A DNA stretch of 38,557 nt from Modestobacter marinus (GTDB lineage Bacteria; Actinomycetota; Actinomycetes; Mycobacteriales; Geodermatophilaceae). Positions 16,016 to 24,923 of the stretch are shown here, piece by piece; the stretch's first letter is position 1; each line of letters starts with the position of its first letter. A model generated the notes under the pieces. It did not search any database and was not told the origin of the DNA. It saw only the letters and a program-made list of their open reading frames with translations. Both the position numbers and the translations under genes were made by a program. The stretch lies in contig NZ_JABGCH010000038.1 in NCBI RefSeq assembly GCF_019799945.1, forward strand, positions 1 to 38,557, in the 5' to 3' direction.

Positions 16016-19000
16016 ATGGGCACCTTCCCCTGCCCGCAGCGCTCCGGGACCGGAGCGGAGGGCGGCATCTCGATCCAGGCCGACGCCGTTCCCGTCCTCA
16101 GCGAGGCGCTCGCCCGCGCCGGGATCCCCGTCGTGGCCGGCCTGCGGCTGACCACGGACGGCGACCCGGTGCGGGCCGCGCGGGTCACGGTCACCGTGGG
16201 GACGGCGGACGGCGACCTCGCCCGGCCCGTCGAGCTGACCGCCGACCTGCTCGTCGGCCGGACCACGGTGCTCACCGACATCCCCCTGCTGCTGGACCCG
16301 GCCCGGCTGGCCGCGATCGCCGAGCCCGGCCCGGCCTCGCTCACCGTGCAGGTCGAGGCGGACGGCGCGGTGCTCGGCAGCGCCACCACGTCCGTGCGGG
16401 TGCTGGCCGCCGGGCAGTGGCTGGCCTCCCCTCCCCCGCTGGCCCTGGAGCTGCTCGCGGCGCACGTGCTGCCCGACGACCCCGCGGTCGCCGGCCTGGT
16501 CGGCGCCGCCACCGACCTGCTGCGCTCGCGCACCGCCGATCCGCTGCGTGCCGACGAGACCGCCGCCGCGATCGTGGAGGGGATGCGCCGCCGCGGGATC
16601 CGGCCGCGACCGGTGACCGCGGACTGGCGGGACGTGCCGCAGCGGGTGCGCACCCCCGCCGAAGTGCTGGAGGAGCGCGCCGGCACCACCCTCGACGTGG
16701 CCGTGACCCTCGCCGCCGCGTTCGAGCACGCCGGGCTGCGTCCGCTGCTGTGGGTGGCCGCCGACCGGCCGCACGGCTTCCTCGGCTACTGGCGGGTGCC
16801 GCACCGCGCCGACGGCGCCGCGGTCACCGACGTCACCGGCCTGGCCGAGCTGGTCGAGCGCGGGCTGGTCCAGCTGGTGGAGACCGCGCTGCTGCGGGTC
16901 GGCGCGGAGCCGGCGACGTTCGGCGACCTGCACCGCACCGCGGCCGCCACCTGGCTGACCGGGGACCTGCACCGGCTGGTCGGCGTCACCGACGTCCACC
17001 GGGCCCGGCTGGACGGCGTCGTCCCGCTGCCCGGGGAGGACGGGCGGCTCGGCGCGACCCGGCGGGCGGCGCGCGACCGGCGGCGGCGGGCGGCGGGGCC
17101 GACGGCCGCGCTGCTCGACCTCGACCTCCGCGGCGGAGAGGAGGGGCCCCTCCCCCTCACCGTCCCTCCGGGCCGGCTGGCCGCCATCGCCGACCAGCTC
17201 GGCGCGGGCGCCGCGCTGACCCTGCTGCCCGCCGACCAGCTGGGGGCCGGCGCGCGCCGCCGGGGCATCCGCGCGGCGCGCGACCTGCCTCCGCACCAGC
17301 TCGGTGAGCTGCTGATCGAGCACGCCGGGCTGTACACCGAGGTCCCGTCCGACGACTACGCCGTCCGGCTCGGTGAGCTGGCCGAGCGGGCCCGCCGGGT
17401 GGTCGAGGTGCGCGGCGCCAACGACCTGTGCCTGGCACTGGGCTCGCTGGCCTGGGAGGTCGACGGCCGGCCGGCCCGCTCGCCGCTGGTCCTGGTGCCC
17501 GTCGTCCTCGCGCCCGGGGTGAGCCCGGGCTCGTGGCGGATCGCCGCCGACCCGGCGGGCACCGTCACGCCGAACGGCTGCCTGCTCTCCGAGCTCCGCC
17601 GGCGGCACGGCGTCGCCGTCCCGGAGGACGCCGCCGACCTCACCCCGGTGCTGCGCCAGGCCTTGGCCCAGCAGGGGCTGCCGTTCCGGGTGGAGGCGAC
17701 CGCCGAGCTCACCCTGCTGCCGGCGGCCGCGTTCCGCGTGCGGGAGGACGCCGACCGGCTGGGTGCCGCGGCGCTGCGCAACCCGCTGGTGCCGGTGCTG
17801 CTGCGCCCCGGCCAGCCGTTCTCCGAGCCCGACCCGGCTCCAGAGACTGACCTCGACGAGCTGGCCGCCGCGCTGCCGCTGCCCGCGGACGGCACCCAGC
17901 TGCGGGCGGTCGCCGACGCGGCCGCCGGGCGCTCGTTCGTACTCGAGGGGGCGGCGGGGACCGGCAAGACCCAGACGGTCGCGAACCTGGTGGCGGCCGC
18001 GGTGTCCGGCGGCCGGCGGGTGCTCGTCGTCGGCCCGCAGCCCCCGGCGCTCGACGTCCTGGCCCAGCGCCTGGACGCCGCGGGGCTGGGCCCGCTCACC
18101 CTCGCGCTGCACGGCGCCGCCGGGCAGCCGACGGCGGTGCGCGCGCACCTGCGCCGGGCTTTTTCGGGATCAAGCCCGGGGGCTTTTCCGGGATCAAGCC
18201 CGAGGGCTTTTCCGGGGTCAAGCCCGGGGGCCGCGCGACGGGACGAGCTACGGCACCTCCGGCGGCGCATCGCTGCCTACACCGAGCGGCTGCACGCGCC
18301 CAACGCGGCGGGGATGTCGGCGTACTCGGCGCACGCCGGCCTGCTGTCCGCGACCGACGGCCCGCCTGCCCTGGCGGTGCCCCCGGAGTTCGTCTCCCAC
18401 GCCTCGGCTCGCACCACCGCGGCCGTCCGCCGGCTGCTGGCCGGGCTGCCCGAGGTGGCGGCGCGGACCCGGCCCCGGGCCGGGCACCCGTGGGGGTTCC
18501 TCGACTCCGCGGACGCCGACCCGGTGGCGGTGCAGGCGGCCGTCGTCGCCGTCGACCGAGCACTCGCCGCCCTGCCGCCGGCCGGTCCGCTCGCCCGGGT
18601 CGTCGCCGCTGCCCGGACGCCGGAGGACCTCGAGGCGGTGGCCGAGGTCCTCGACGGCCCGGCCGTTCCGCTGCCCGCGCTCGACGAGACCTGCGCGCCG
18701 GGCTGGGACGACGAGGTCGAGGAGCTGCTCGCCGAGGTCGCCGACCTCACCGCGGTCGAGCACCCGGGGCTGGACGTCGCCGACCCGCGGGTCCTCGACC
18801 TGCCGCTGGTGCGCATCGCCGCGGACGCGCAGGAGGCGGCCGCGTCGGGCCGGATCGGCCGCGGCCGGCGACTGGCCGCCGTCCTCGCCGAGCTGGCTCC
18901 GACGCTGCGGCCCGACGCCGTGGTGGAGCCCCCGGCCGTGCCCGAGCTGACCGAGCAGCTGCTCGAGGTGCACGACGCCGTCCGGGACCTGGCCGCCCGC

Positions 19001-21592
19001 GCCGCCGCCGTCCCTGGGCTGCTGGTGCCCTGGAACTGGAACCCGCTCACCGACCCCCACCTGCTCGACCGCCAGGTCGCCCACCTGCGGCGGCTCCGCG
19101 CCGCGCTGACCACCGCGCCGGCGTTCCTCCCGCACCTGCGCCGCTTCCTCGACACCGCTCCGGTCGCCGACCGGGTCCGGGCCGGCCGGGTGCGCGCGCT
19201 GCGCGCCGCGCTGACCGCCCTCCCCGCCGCCTGCGCCACGTCAGCGGAGCGGCTGCAGGAGTGGGCCGGGGACGGCGGTCTGCCCGCGCTGTGGGAGTCC
19301 ACCCAGCCCGGGCGCGCGATCGACGAGTTCGGCCTGCCCTCGCTGGCCCGCTGGCTGGACCTGCTGCGGCACCTGCACCTGCTCGACGCCGCCGGGCTGT
19401 CCGGGGTGCGCGAGGCCCTGCTGTCCGGCGCGGTGCCGGCCCGGGACGCCGTCGCCGCGTTCGACCGCGGGTTCGCCCAGGCGTCCTTCGCCGAGCGCCG
19501 CGCGGCCACCGGGCTGTCCGCCGCCGACGCGCGTGACCAGGAGAAGGCGGTCCGCCGGTTCCTCGCCGCGTCGGCGGAGGCCCGCGCGGAGGTGACGGCC
19601 GGGCTGGCGGCCCGGGCGCTCGCCGCCCGCACCCTCCCCGAGGAGCTGCCGCTCGACGCCCCGGACGTCCGCGGGCTGCTCACCGACCCGGGGGCCGCCG
19701 CGCTGACCCCCTGCGTGCTGGCCACGCCCGACACGGTGGCCCGGTCCCTCCCGCCGACCGCGGGCGCGTTCGACCTCATCGTGGTGCTCGAGGCGTCCCG
19801 GCTGCGGGTCGCGGACGCGCTGGGCGCGCTCGGCCGCGCCACGGCCGCGGTGGTCGTCGGGGACCGCCGTCAGCTGCCGCCGCCCGGCGCCCGCCCGGGT
19901 GAGGACCTGCTCACCGCCTGCCTGCAGGCCGGCGTGCCGCACCGCGAGCTCGGCTGGCAGCACCGGGCGACCGACGGGGTGTCCGCGTTCGCCGACGCGG
20001 TGGCCTACGGCAACCGGCTCTCCGCGTGCCCGGCGCCCGGCGGACCGGAGGTGTCGCTGGTGCGCGTGGCCGGCGCGTTCGCCCGGGCGGGCGCGGAGCG
20101 GCACACCAACGACGTCGAGGCGCGGGCGGTGGCCGGTGAGGTGCTACGGCGGTTCGCGGCCGCGCCGGCCGCCGATCCGTCGATCGCCGTGGTGACGCTG
20201 CACCCACCGCAGCGGCGGCTGGTGGAGCAACTGCTGCGCGGGTCCGGTGACGACCGGGTGGTCGCGGCGCTGGACGCCGGCGCCCTGCTCGTGCGGGACG
20301 TGGAGACGGTGTCCGGCGAGCACCGGGACCTCGTGCTGCTCTCCCTGGCCTGCGCGCCGGACGCGCGCGGCCGCCTGCCGCTGGACCTCGGTCCGCTGGG
20401 TCGGGCCGGCGGCGAGCGGCGGCTCATCGCCGCGGTCACCCGCGCCCGCCGGCAGGTCGTCGTGTACGCCTCGTTCCCGCCGGCGCTGCTGCGGCCGGCG
20501 GAGACCTCGGCCCTCGGCGTCCGGCAGCTGCGCGCCTACCTCGACGTCGCGGCGCAGGGCCCGGACGCCGTGCCGCAGGACGGCCGGTCGGCGCCGCCGC
20601 CGGACCCGCATCGCGAGGACGTGGCCGCGGCGCTGCGGAGCCACGGGTTCGTGGTGCGCACGGACGTCGGGCTGTCCGGCTTCCGGCTGGACCTGACCGT
20701 CGCCCGTGCTGCCGCCCCGGAGCGGCCGGTGCTGGCCGTGCTGCTCGACGGGGCGGCGTGGGCGCAGCGCTCGCCGGTGGTCGACCGGGTCGCGGTGCCG
20801 GCCGGACTGCTGGCCGCCCGCGGGTGGCCGGCGGTCGAGCGGGTGTGGCTGCCGGAGTGGCTGGCCGACCGGACCGTCGTGCTGGACCGGCTGGTCTCCG
20901 CCGCGGCCGGCGCCGGTCTCCCTCCGCCGCTGGTGCCGGCGGCCGAGCCGGTCGCCGAGGCGGAGCCGGAGGAGGTCGACGAGCCGCCGGTGCCGGAGGC
21001 GCCGCGGCGGGTGCCGGCCCGTCCGGCGGTGCCGCCCGCGCGGCTGGCCGACGAGCAGCCGTTCCGGCCCTGGACGCCGGCGGAGGCCGGCGAGCCGCGG
21101 CTGCTGCGGCAGCTCGACGACCCGGAGACCGCGCGCCTGGTGCGCCGGGTGCTCGCGGCCGGGATCGCCGCGGAGGGGCCGATCCACCGCGACCGGCTGG
21201 CGGCGCTGACGGCGTCCGCCTTCGGCATCCCGCGGGTGAACGCCACGCGGATCGAGTCGATCCTGGCGCTGCTGCCCGACCCGTCCGCGCCGTTCCTCTG
21301 GCCGGCGGAGCTGGATCCGGAGACCTGGACCGGCTTCCGCCGGCACGGCCGCGGTGTCGAGCGCCCGCTGGAGCACGTGGCGCCGGAGGAGATCGGCAAC
21401 GCGATGGTGGCGCTGTGCCGGGCCGGCTCGGGGATGACCCGCGACGACCTGTTCCTGCAGACGCTGGTGGTGTTCGGCCACCGGCGGCGCCACCCGGTGC
21501 TCATGCCGCACCTGGAGAGGGGGCTGGCCCACGCCGTCCGGGCCAGCCGGGTCGTCCGCGCCGGCTCGGGTCAGCCGATCACCGCCGCCTGA
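16016..21592 (+). CDS. Giant superfamily-I helicase-like protein (COG1112; DUF4011/AAA_11/AAA_12/nuclease-like/DUF3320 layout) with eroded motifs
   Basis: The product has 1858 residues. ATG 16016 has no ribosome site; TAGACA six bases upstream suggests a leaderless message. Visible layout: an N-terminal beta-rich region; a transglutaminase-like stretch (about 205-260) reading GTTLD, where relatives have GTCLD, so the nucleophile position is T225 (H253 kept); helicase part 1 with intact Walker A GAAGTGKT (K651); a long insert; helicase part 2 with VVLEAS at 1256-1261, where DEAS is expected, and GDRRQLPPP (from 1282); the SF1 C-terminal motifs GGERRLIAAVTRARR; a restriction-like domain (FRLDL D1559, LAVLLDG 1573-1579, where the usual form is VECDG); and a C-terminal DUF3320. 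It is probably a DNA/RNA-binding ATPase, and similar proteins occur in anti-phage systems. Catalytic competence is doubtful. No partner gene is adjacent. Confidence 0.82.
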   Translation: MGTFPCPQRSGTGAEGGISIQADAVPVLSEALARAGIPVVAGLRLTTDGDPVRAARVTVTVGTADGDLARPVELTADLLVGRTTVLTDIPLLLDPARLAAIAEPGPASLTVQVEADGAVLGSATTSVRVLAAGQWLASPPPLALELLAAHVLPDDPAVAGLVGAATDLLRSRTADPLRADETAAAIVEGMRRRGIRPRPVTADWRDVPQRVRTPAEVLEERAGTTLDVAVTLAAAFEHAGLRPLLWVAADRPHGFLGYWRVPHRADGAAVTDVTGLAELVERGLVQLVETALLRVGAEPATFGDLHRTAAATWLTGDLHRLVGVTDVHRARLDGVVPLPGEDGRLGATRRAARDRRRRAAGPTAALLDLDLRGGEEGPLPLTVPPGRLAAIADQLGAGAALTLLPADQLGAGARRRGIRAARDLPPHQLGELLIEHAGLYTEVPSDDYAVRLGELAERARRVVEVRGANDLCLALGSLAWEVDGRPARSPLVLVPVVLAPGVSPGSWRIAADPAGTVTPNGCLLSELRRRHGVAVPEDAADLTPVLRQALAQQGLPFRVEATAELTLLPAAAFRVREDADRLGAAALRNPLVPVLLRPGQPFSEPDPAPETDLDELAAALPLPADGTQLRAVADAAAGRSFVLEGAAGTGKTQTVANLVAAAVSGGRRVLVVGPQPPALDVLAQRLDAAGLGPLTLALHGAAGQPTAVRAHLRRAFSGSSPGAFPGSSPRAFPGSSPGAARRDELRHLRRRIAAYTERLHAPNAAGMSAYSAHAGLLSATDGPPALAVPPEFVSHASARTTAAVRRLLAGLPEVAARTRPRAGHPWGFLDSADADPVAVQAAVVAVDRALAALPPAGPLARVVAAARTPEDLEAVAEVLDGPAVPLPALDETCAPGWDDEVEELLAEVADLTAVEHPGLDVADPRVLDLPLVRIAADAQEAAASGRIGRGRRLAAVLAELAPTLRPDAVVEPPAVPELTEQLLEVHDAVRDLAARAAAVPGLLVPWNWNPLTDPHLLDRQVAHLRRLRAALTTAPAFLPHLRRFLDTAPVADRVRAGRVRALRAALTALPAACATSAERLQEWAGDGGLPALWESTQPGRAIDEFGLPSLARWLDLLRHLHLLDAAGLSGVREALLSGAVPARDAVAAFDRGFAQASFAERRAATGLSAADARDQEKAVRRFLAASAEARAEVTAGLAARALAARTLPEELPLDAPDVRGLLTDPGAAALTPCVLATPDTVARSLPPTAGAFDLIVVLEASRLRVADALGALGRATAAVVVGDRRQLPPPGARPGEDLLTACLQAGVPHRELGWQHRATDGVSAFADAVAYGNRLSACPAPGGPEVSLVRVAGAFARAGAERHTNDVEARAVAGEVLRRFAAAPAADPSIAVVTLHPPQRRLVEQLLRGSGDDRVVAALDAGALLVRDVETVSGEHRDLVLLSLACAPDARGRLPLDLGPLGRAGGERRLIAAVTRARRQVVVYASFPPALLRPAETSALGVRQLRAYLDVAAQGPDAVPQDGRSAPPPDPHREDVAAALRSHGFVVRTDVGLSGFRLDLTVARAAAPERPVLAVLLDGAAWAQRSPVVDRVAVPAGLLAARGWPAVERVWLPEWLADRTVVLDRLVSAAAGAGLPPPLVPAAEPVAEAEPEEVDEPPVPEAPRRVPARPAVPPARLADEQPFRPWTPAEAGEPRLLRQLDDPETARLVRRVLAAGIAAEGPIHRDRLAALTASAFGIPRVNATRIESILALLPDPSAPFLWPAELDPETWTGFRRHGRGVERPLEHVAPEEIGNAMVALCRAGSGMTRDDLFLQTLVVFGHRRRHPVLMPHLERGLAHAVRASRVVRAGSGQPITAA
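18156..18225 (+). repeat. Three in-frame 24-bp tandem repeats, each able to form a hairpin
   Basis: Units begin at 18156, 18180 and 18204. Each contains GGGCTTTT(T/C)CGGG and ends CAAGCCC, with GGGCTT and AAGCCC arms able to pair. They encode three 8-residue units resembling AFPGSSPG inside the helicase gene, just after Walker A. The T/A-richer, Ser/Pro-coding sequence differs from its Ala/Leu/Arg-rich surroundings. Confidence 0.9.
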
Positions 21593-21598
21593 GCCCGG

Positions 21599-22669
21599 TC
21601 AGCCGACGGCGACGGCTCCGCTGCCGAGCGGCACCAGCTCCACCCAGGTGGTGCCCGGAGCGAGCCGGACGGGGGCGCCGTCCGCACCGGTGAGGACGAC
21701 GCGGTCCCCGACCCCGGCCTTCGACCAGGTGGCGGGGACCGCCGAGCCGCCGGTCATGACCAGCGCCTCCCCCGACCCGGTCAGCACGGTCTCCGGCACG
21801 GGGGTGCCCGCGGCGTCCCGGGCCGACGTGTTCACGACGGTCACCCGGAGGACGACGACGTTCGTCGCCCGCAGCCGGGTGCCGTCGGCCTCGACGGCCG
21901 GCCGGCCGTCCTCGGCGCGCAGCCAGCTCCGGTCCGGCTCGCTCCACGTCCACACCGGGTGGCTCAGTCCGGAGAGGGTGAGCCGCACCGCCGCGGCCGG
22001 GGTGCCGGCGGGGAGCGGCTCCCCCGGGGCGGCGAGGTCGAACTGCACCGGCGGCGGGGCCTGGTGCGCGGCGTCGGCCTGGGCGAGGAGGGCCGCCGGG
22101 TCGGCGTAGACGTTGTGCGGCGCCGACCGGGCGCCGATCCGGTGGAAGCCGCCGTCCCCCCGGTCGAAGCTGACCGTCTGCAGACCGGCGGCCGCGAGCG
22201 CGTCGACGTACCCGGCCTGCCCGCCGGAGAAGGCGATCAGGCCGTGCAGCGGCGCGGCGATCGCCGGGTCCATCGGCCGGACCGAGCGCACCGGTCCGAC
22301 CTCCGGCGGCAGCGTGGAGTGGTAGACGGCGACGAACCGGGTGATGCCGCCCTCCACCACCTCCTCCCAGACCACGTCCGCGGCGCCGAGCCCGGTCTGC
22401 GGCCGGGCGTCGACCGAGTTCTCGATCTTGACCGCGAGGGCCGGGCGCGGCGGGACGGGGCCGCTCTCGATCCCGGTGAGCGGCCAGAGCACGGGAGGCG
22501 GAGGTGGGGGCGGCGGGGGCGGTGTCGGCGTCGGGGTGGGGCTGGCACTCGTCGTGGGGGCTGCCGCGGCGCTCCGGGAGGTCTCCGCGGAGGAGGTGCA
22601 GGCGACCGAGCCGACGAGCGCGACGCCGACCAGCAGGACGGCGCGGAGTGCGGTACTGCGACGGGCCAC
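21599..22669 (-). CDS. DUF3048 (YerB-like) lipoprotein
   Basis: The product has 356 residues. GTG 22669 is preferred (CGGGAG 6 nt upstream, immediate signal peptide); an ATG at 22708 would add 13 residues. The signal is ARRSTALRAVLLVGVALVG with lipobox cysteine C24. It is followed by a Ser/Thr/Pro linker ending in an unbroken run of at least ten prolines, a spacer across the cell wall. The folded part matches DUF3048: VKIENSVDARPQTGL, VWEEVVEGGITRFVAVYHS, VGPVRSVRPMD and HNVYADPAALL. The biochemical function of this exported family is unknown. It is convergent with the helicase gene, with 6 bp between stops. Confidence 0.88.
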   Translation of the reverse strand: MARRSTALRAVLLVGVALVGSVACTSSAETSRSAAAAPTTSASPTPTPTPPPPPPPPPPVLWPLTGIESGPVPPRPALAVKIENSVDARPQTGLGAADVVWEEVVEGGITRFVAVYHSTLPPEVGPVRSVRPMDPAIAAPLHGLIAFSGGQAGYVDALAAAGLQTVSFDRGDGGFHRIGARSAPHNVYADPAALLAQADAAHQAPPPVQFDLAAPGEPLPAGTPAAAVRLTLSGLSHPVWTWSEPDRSWLRAEDGRPAVEADGTRLRATNVVVLRVTVVNTSARDAAGTPVPETVLTGSGEALVMTGGSAVPATWSKAGVGDRVVLTGADGAPVRLAPGTTWVELVPLGSGAVAVG

Positions 22670-22769
22670 GAAGACACTCCCGGGTCGGCCTGCGGGCGGG
22701 CTCGTCACCCTAGGGAGCCGCGAGCCGCCGCGGGGCCGCTCAGCTCGCCGTCCGACCTCGGTGCCGGGC

Positions 22770-22775
22770 TAGGTT
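22770..22775 (+). promoter_or_regulatory. -10 element for a leaderless transcript
   Basis: TAGGTT fits the actinobacterial -10 consensus and ends 6 nt before GTG 22782. This spacing puts transcription start on the start codon. No Shine-Dalgarno sequence precedes the gene, which agrees with leaderless translation. Confidence 0.5.
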
Positions 22776-22781
22776 GCTCCG

Positions 22782-23240
22782 GTGGACGAGCGCTGGTTCG
22801 AGGACTACGTGCCGGGGACGACGGCGGAGGCCGGCCCGATCCGGGTCGAGGAGGCCGAGGTCGTCGACTTCGCCCGGCGCTTCGACCCGCAGCCGTTCCA
22901 CGTCGACGCCGAGGCCGCCGCCCGGGGGCCGTTCGGTGGGCTGATCGCCAGCGGCTGGCACACCTGCGCGCTGATGATGCGGCTGCTCGCGGAGGAGTAC
23001 CTGTCCCCGGTGTCGAGCCTGGGCTCGCCCGGCATCGACGAGCTGCGGTGGCTGGCGCCGGTCCGCCCCGGGGACGCGCTGGTGCTCCGCACGACGGTGG
23101 AGGACGCCCGGCTGTCCCGCAGCAAGCCGGACCGGGGCATCGTCACCACGCTGGTGGAGATGGTCGACCAGGCCGGCCAGGTGGTGCTGCGGCTGCGGGC
23201 GATGAACCTCGTCCGCACCCGCCCGGCCGGCACCGGCTGA
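22782..23240 (+). CDS. MaoC family dehydratase (R-specific enoyl-CoA hydratase-like)
   Basis: The product has 152 residues from GTG 22782, probably leaderless. It has a single hot-dog domain with the hydratase active-site motif FD35PQPFH40VD, followed by GPFGGLIASGWHT. The size is that of stand-alone MaoC proteins. These hydrate trans-2-enoyl-CoA to (R)-3-hydroxyacyl-CoA in fatty-acid or polyhydroxyalkanoate metabolism in the cytosol; some relatives act on mesaconyl-CoA-type substrates. No other lipid genes are adjacent, so the substrate is open. It may be co-transcribed with the HAD gene 33 bp downstream. Confidence 0.88.
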   Translation: MDERWFEDYVPGTTAEAGPIRVEEAEVVDFARRFDPQPFHVDAEAAARGPFGGLIASGWHTCALMMRLLAEEYLSPVSSLGSPGIDELRWLAPVRPGDALVLRTTVEDARLSRSKPDRGIVTTLVEMVDQAGQVVLRLRAMNLVRTRPAGTG

Positions 23241-23273
23241 CCGTCGTCCGGTCGCGCCGTCCGAGGGAGTGTC

Positions 23274-23792
23274 ATGCCATCGACCCGCGACGTCCCCGTG
23301 CTGCTGCTGGACGTGGACGGCGTCGTCAACGCGCTCCGGCTCGACCCGCCCGACGGCTGGCAGCGCGGTCTCTTCCAGGGCTTCCTGATCACCTGGGACC
23401 CCACCGTCACCGCCCGGCTGCGGGACCTGCACGAGTCCGGCCGGGTGGAGATCCAGTGGCTCACCACGTGGGCGGAGAACGCGGACCGGGTGCTGGCCGA
23501 GCCGATGGGCCTCCCCCGCGGACTGCGGACCCACGCGCGGCCCGGGATCGGGCCGACCGGCTTCGCCGGCCCGCTCGGCGGCGAAGCGGCGTGGTGGAAG
23601 CTGGCGGCGGCCCAGGAGGTCGCCGAGGCGGAGCCGGACCGGCGGATCGTGTGGGTCGACGACGACCTGGTGGAGCGGACAGCGGAGACCGTCGAGTGGC
23701 TGAGCGCGCATCCGCAGGTGCTGGTGGTCGCCCCGGACGTCTTCGAAGGCCTCACCCACGCTCAGCTGGACGAGATCGAGGCCTGGCTCTGA
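23274..23792 (+). CDS. HAD-like phosphatase (HAD_SAK type)
   Basis: The product has 172 residues from ATG 23274, with GAGGGAG about 4 nt upstream. Motif I is LLLD13VD15GVVN and the late acidic motif is VWVDDD. Motif II could be LTTW, which in this branch replaces the usual S/T context. The family resembles the HAD domains described in Swiss-army-knife RNA-repair proteins, which are thought to remove phosphates from nucleic acid ends. Its position just before a DNA ligase gene fits an end-processing role, but that is inference. A terminator-like hairpin follows. Confidence 0.75.
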   Translation: MPSTRDVPVLLLDVDGVVNALRLDPPDGWQRGLFQGFLITWDPTVTARLRDLHESGRVEIQWLTTWAENADRVLAEPMGLPRGLRTHARPGIGPTGFAGPLGGEAAWWKLAAAQEVAEAEPDRRIVWVDDDLVERTAETVEWLSAHPQVLVVAPDVFEGLTHAQLDEIEAWL

Positions 23793-23804
23793 GCGCCGGG
23801 CGTT

Positions 23805-23840
23805 CCGCGGTGGCCATGGTGGCCAACATGGCCGCCGCGG
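23805..23840 (+). terminator. Hairpin terminator after the HAD gene
   Basis: CCGCGGTGGCCATG (23805-23818) pairs with CATGGCCGCCGCGG (23827-23840), with 13 of 14 positions Watson-Crick and one T-G wobble, around an 8-nt loop. It starts 12 bp after the stop codon and separates the HAD gene from the ligase gene. Confidence 0.7.
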
Positions 23841-23909
23841 GTCGCCTCTTCGGGCGGGGTGGAGCCGGGACGACGGGCTGACCGGCGCGTTTCCTGTCAT
23901 CGTGTCCGG

Positions 23910-24920
23910 ATGCCGCTGACCGCCGCCGGGTTGCCCGACCTGCCGCCCGAGCTCTCCGGGCCCGTGGGCGTCGCGCTGACCAAGCCGGTCGCTGCGCTGC
24001 CGCATCCGAGCGCGCTGCCGGGTGGCTGCCGGTACGAGCCGAAGTGGGACGGGTTCCGGCTGGTCGTCGTCCGGGGGGTGACGGCCACCCGGGTCTGGTC
24101 CCGGCAGGGTCGCGACCTGTCGGGGTGCTTTCCCGACGTCGTGGCGGCCGCGCGGGCGCAGCTGCCGCCGGGCACGGTGGTCGACGGCGAGGTGGTCATC
24201 TGGAACGGGGACCGGCTCGACTTCAGCCTGCTGCAGCGCCGGATGGTCACCGCGCCCAGCCGGAACGGCCCGCTGGTTGCCGAGCACCCGGCCTCCTACG
24301 TCGCCTTCGACGTGCTCGCCGTCGGCGGCGCCGACCAGCGGTCCGAGCCGCTGTGGCGGCGCCGGACGCAGCTGGAGTCGCTGGCCGGGGGCTGGTCGCC
24401 GCCGCTGCAGCTGTCCCCGATGACCGAGGACCCGGCCGAGGCCGAACGCTGGTCGCGTGAGTACCGGGCGGCCGGCGTCGAGGGCCTGGTGGTCAAGTCG
24501 GCCAGCGGTCGGTACCTGCCCGCCCGGCGGGACTGGCTGAAGGTGAAGTCGTGGGAGACGACGGAGGTCGTCGTCGGCGGGGTGATCGGTGCGCTCGAGA
24601 ACCCGAGCCAGCTGGTGCTGGGCCGGTACCGGGACGGCGAGTTGGTCGTGGTCGGCCGGACCAGCCCGCTCGATCCGGCGCAGGCCGCCGGGCTCGCCGC
24701 CGTCCTGACGCCGGCCGGGCGGGAGCACCCGTGGCCCGACCGGATCGGCACCGGGCGCTTCGGCGGCGGCCGGCTGTCGGTGCCGCTGACGAAGGTCGAG
24801 CCCTCGCTGGTCGTCGAGGTGAGCGCGGACGCCGCCCTGCACGCGGGTGTGTTCCGCCATCCGCTGCGGTTCGTCCGCACCCGCCCCGACCTCACCCCGG
24901 ACGACGTCCCGCCGATCTGA
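23910..24920 (+). CDS. ligC: ATP-dependent DNA ligase, LigC type
   Basis: The product has 336 residues. ATG 23910 is preferred; CATCGT six bases upstream is a plausible leaderless -10, and the frame further upstream runs through the preceding terminator. The adenylation lysine is K45 in EPKWDGFR. The other nucleotidyltransferase motifs follow: motif III in SYVAFDVLAV, motif IV EGLVVK and motif V DWLKVKS, then an OB-fold (about 215-330). The size matches actinobacterial LigC, with no LigD-type polymerase or nuclease domain. LigC enzymes seal nicks in base-excision or backup end-joining repair. No ku gene is in the window. Confidence 0.88.
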   Translation: MPLTAAGLPDLPPELSGPVGVALTKPVAALPHPSALPGGCRYEPKWDGFRLVVVRGVTATRVWSRQGRDLSGCFPDVVAAARAQLPPGTVVDGEVVIWNGDRLDFSLLQRRMVTAPSRNGPLVAEHPASYVAFDVLAVGGADQRSEPLWRRRTQLESLAGGWSPPLQLSPMTEDPAEAERWSREYRAAGVEGLVVKSASGRYLPARRDWLKVKSWETTEVVVGGVIGALENPSQLVLGRYRDGELVVVGRTSPLDPAQAAGLAAVLTPAGREHPWPDRIGTGRFGGGRLSVPLTKVEPSLVVEVSADAALHAGVFRHPLRFVRTRPDLTPDDVPPI

Positions 24921-24923
24921 CCG

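Noticed and set aside
18156-18225. CRISPR-like repeats
   Set aside because: Only three directly adjoining 24-bp units, no spacers, in frame within a coding sequence, and no cas genes.
16016-24920. A multigene defence island around the giant helicase
   Set aside because: The neighbours (DUF3048 lipoprotein, MaoC, HAD, ligase) are ordinary and separated by terminators or convergent stops; only the helicase itself is a defence candidate.
23274-24920. An RNA- or DNA-repair operon of HAD phosphatase plus ligase
   Set aside because: A strong hairpin (23805-23840) and a separate leaderless-looking promoter lie between the two genes, so co-transcription is not supported, though a functional link is possible.
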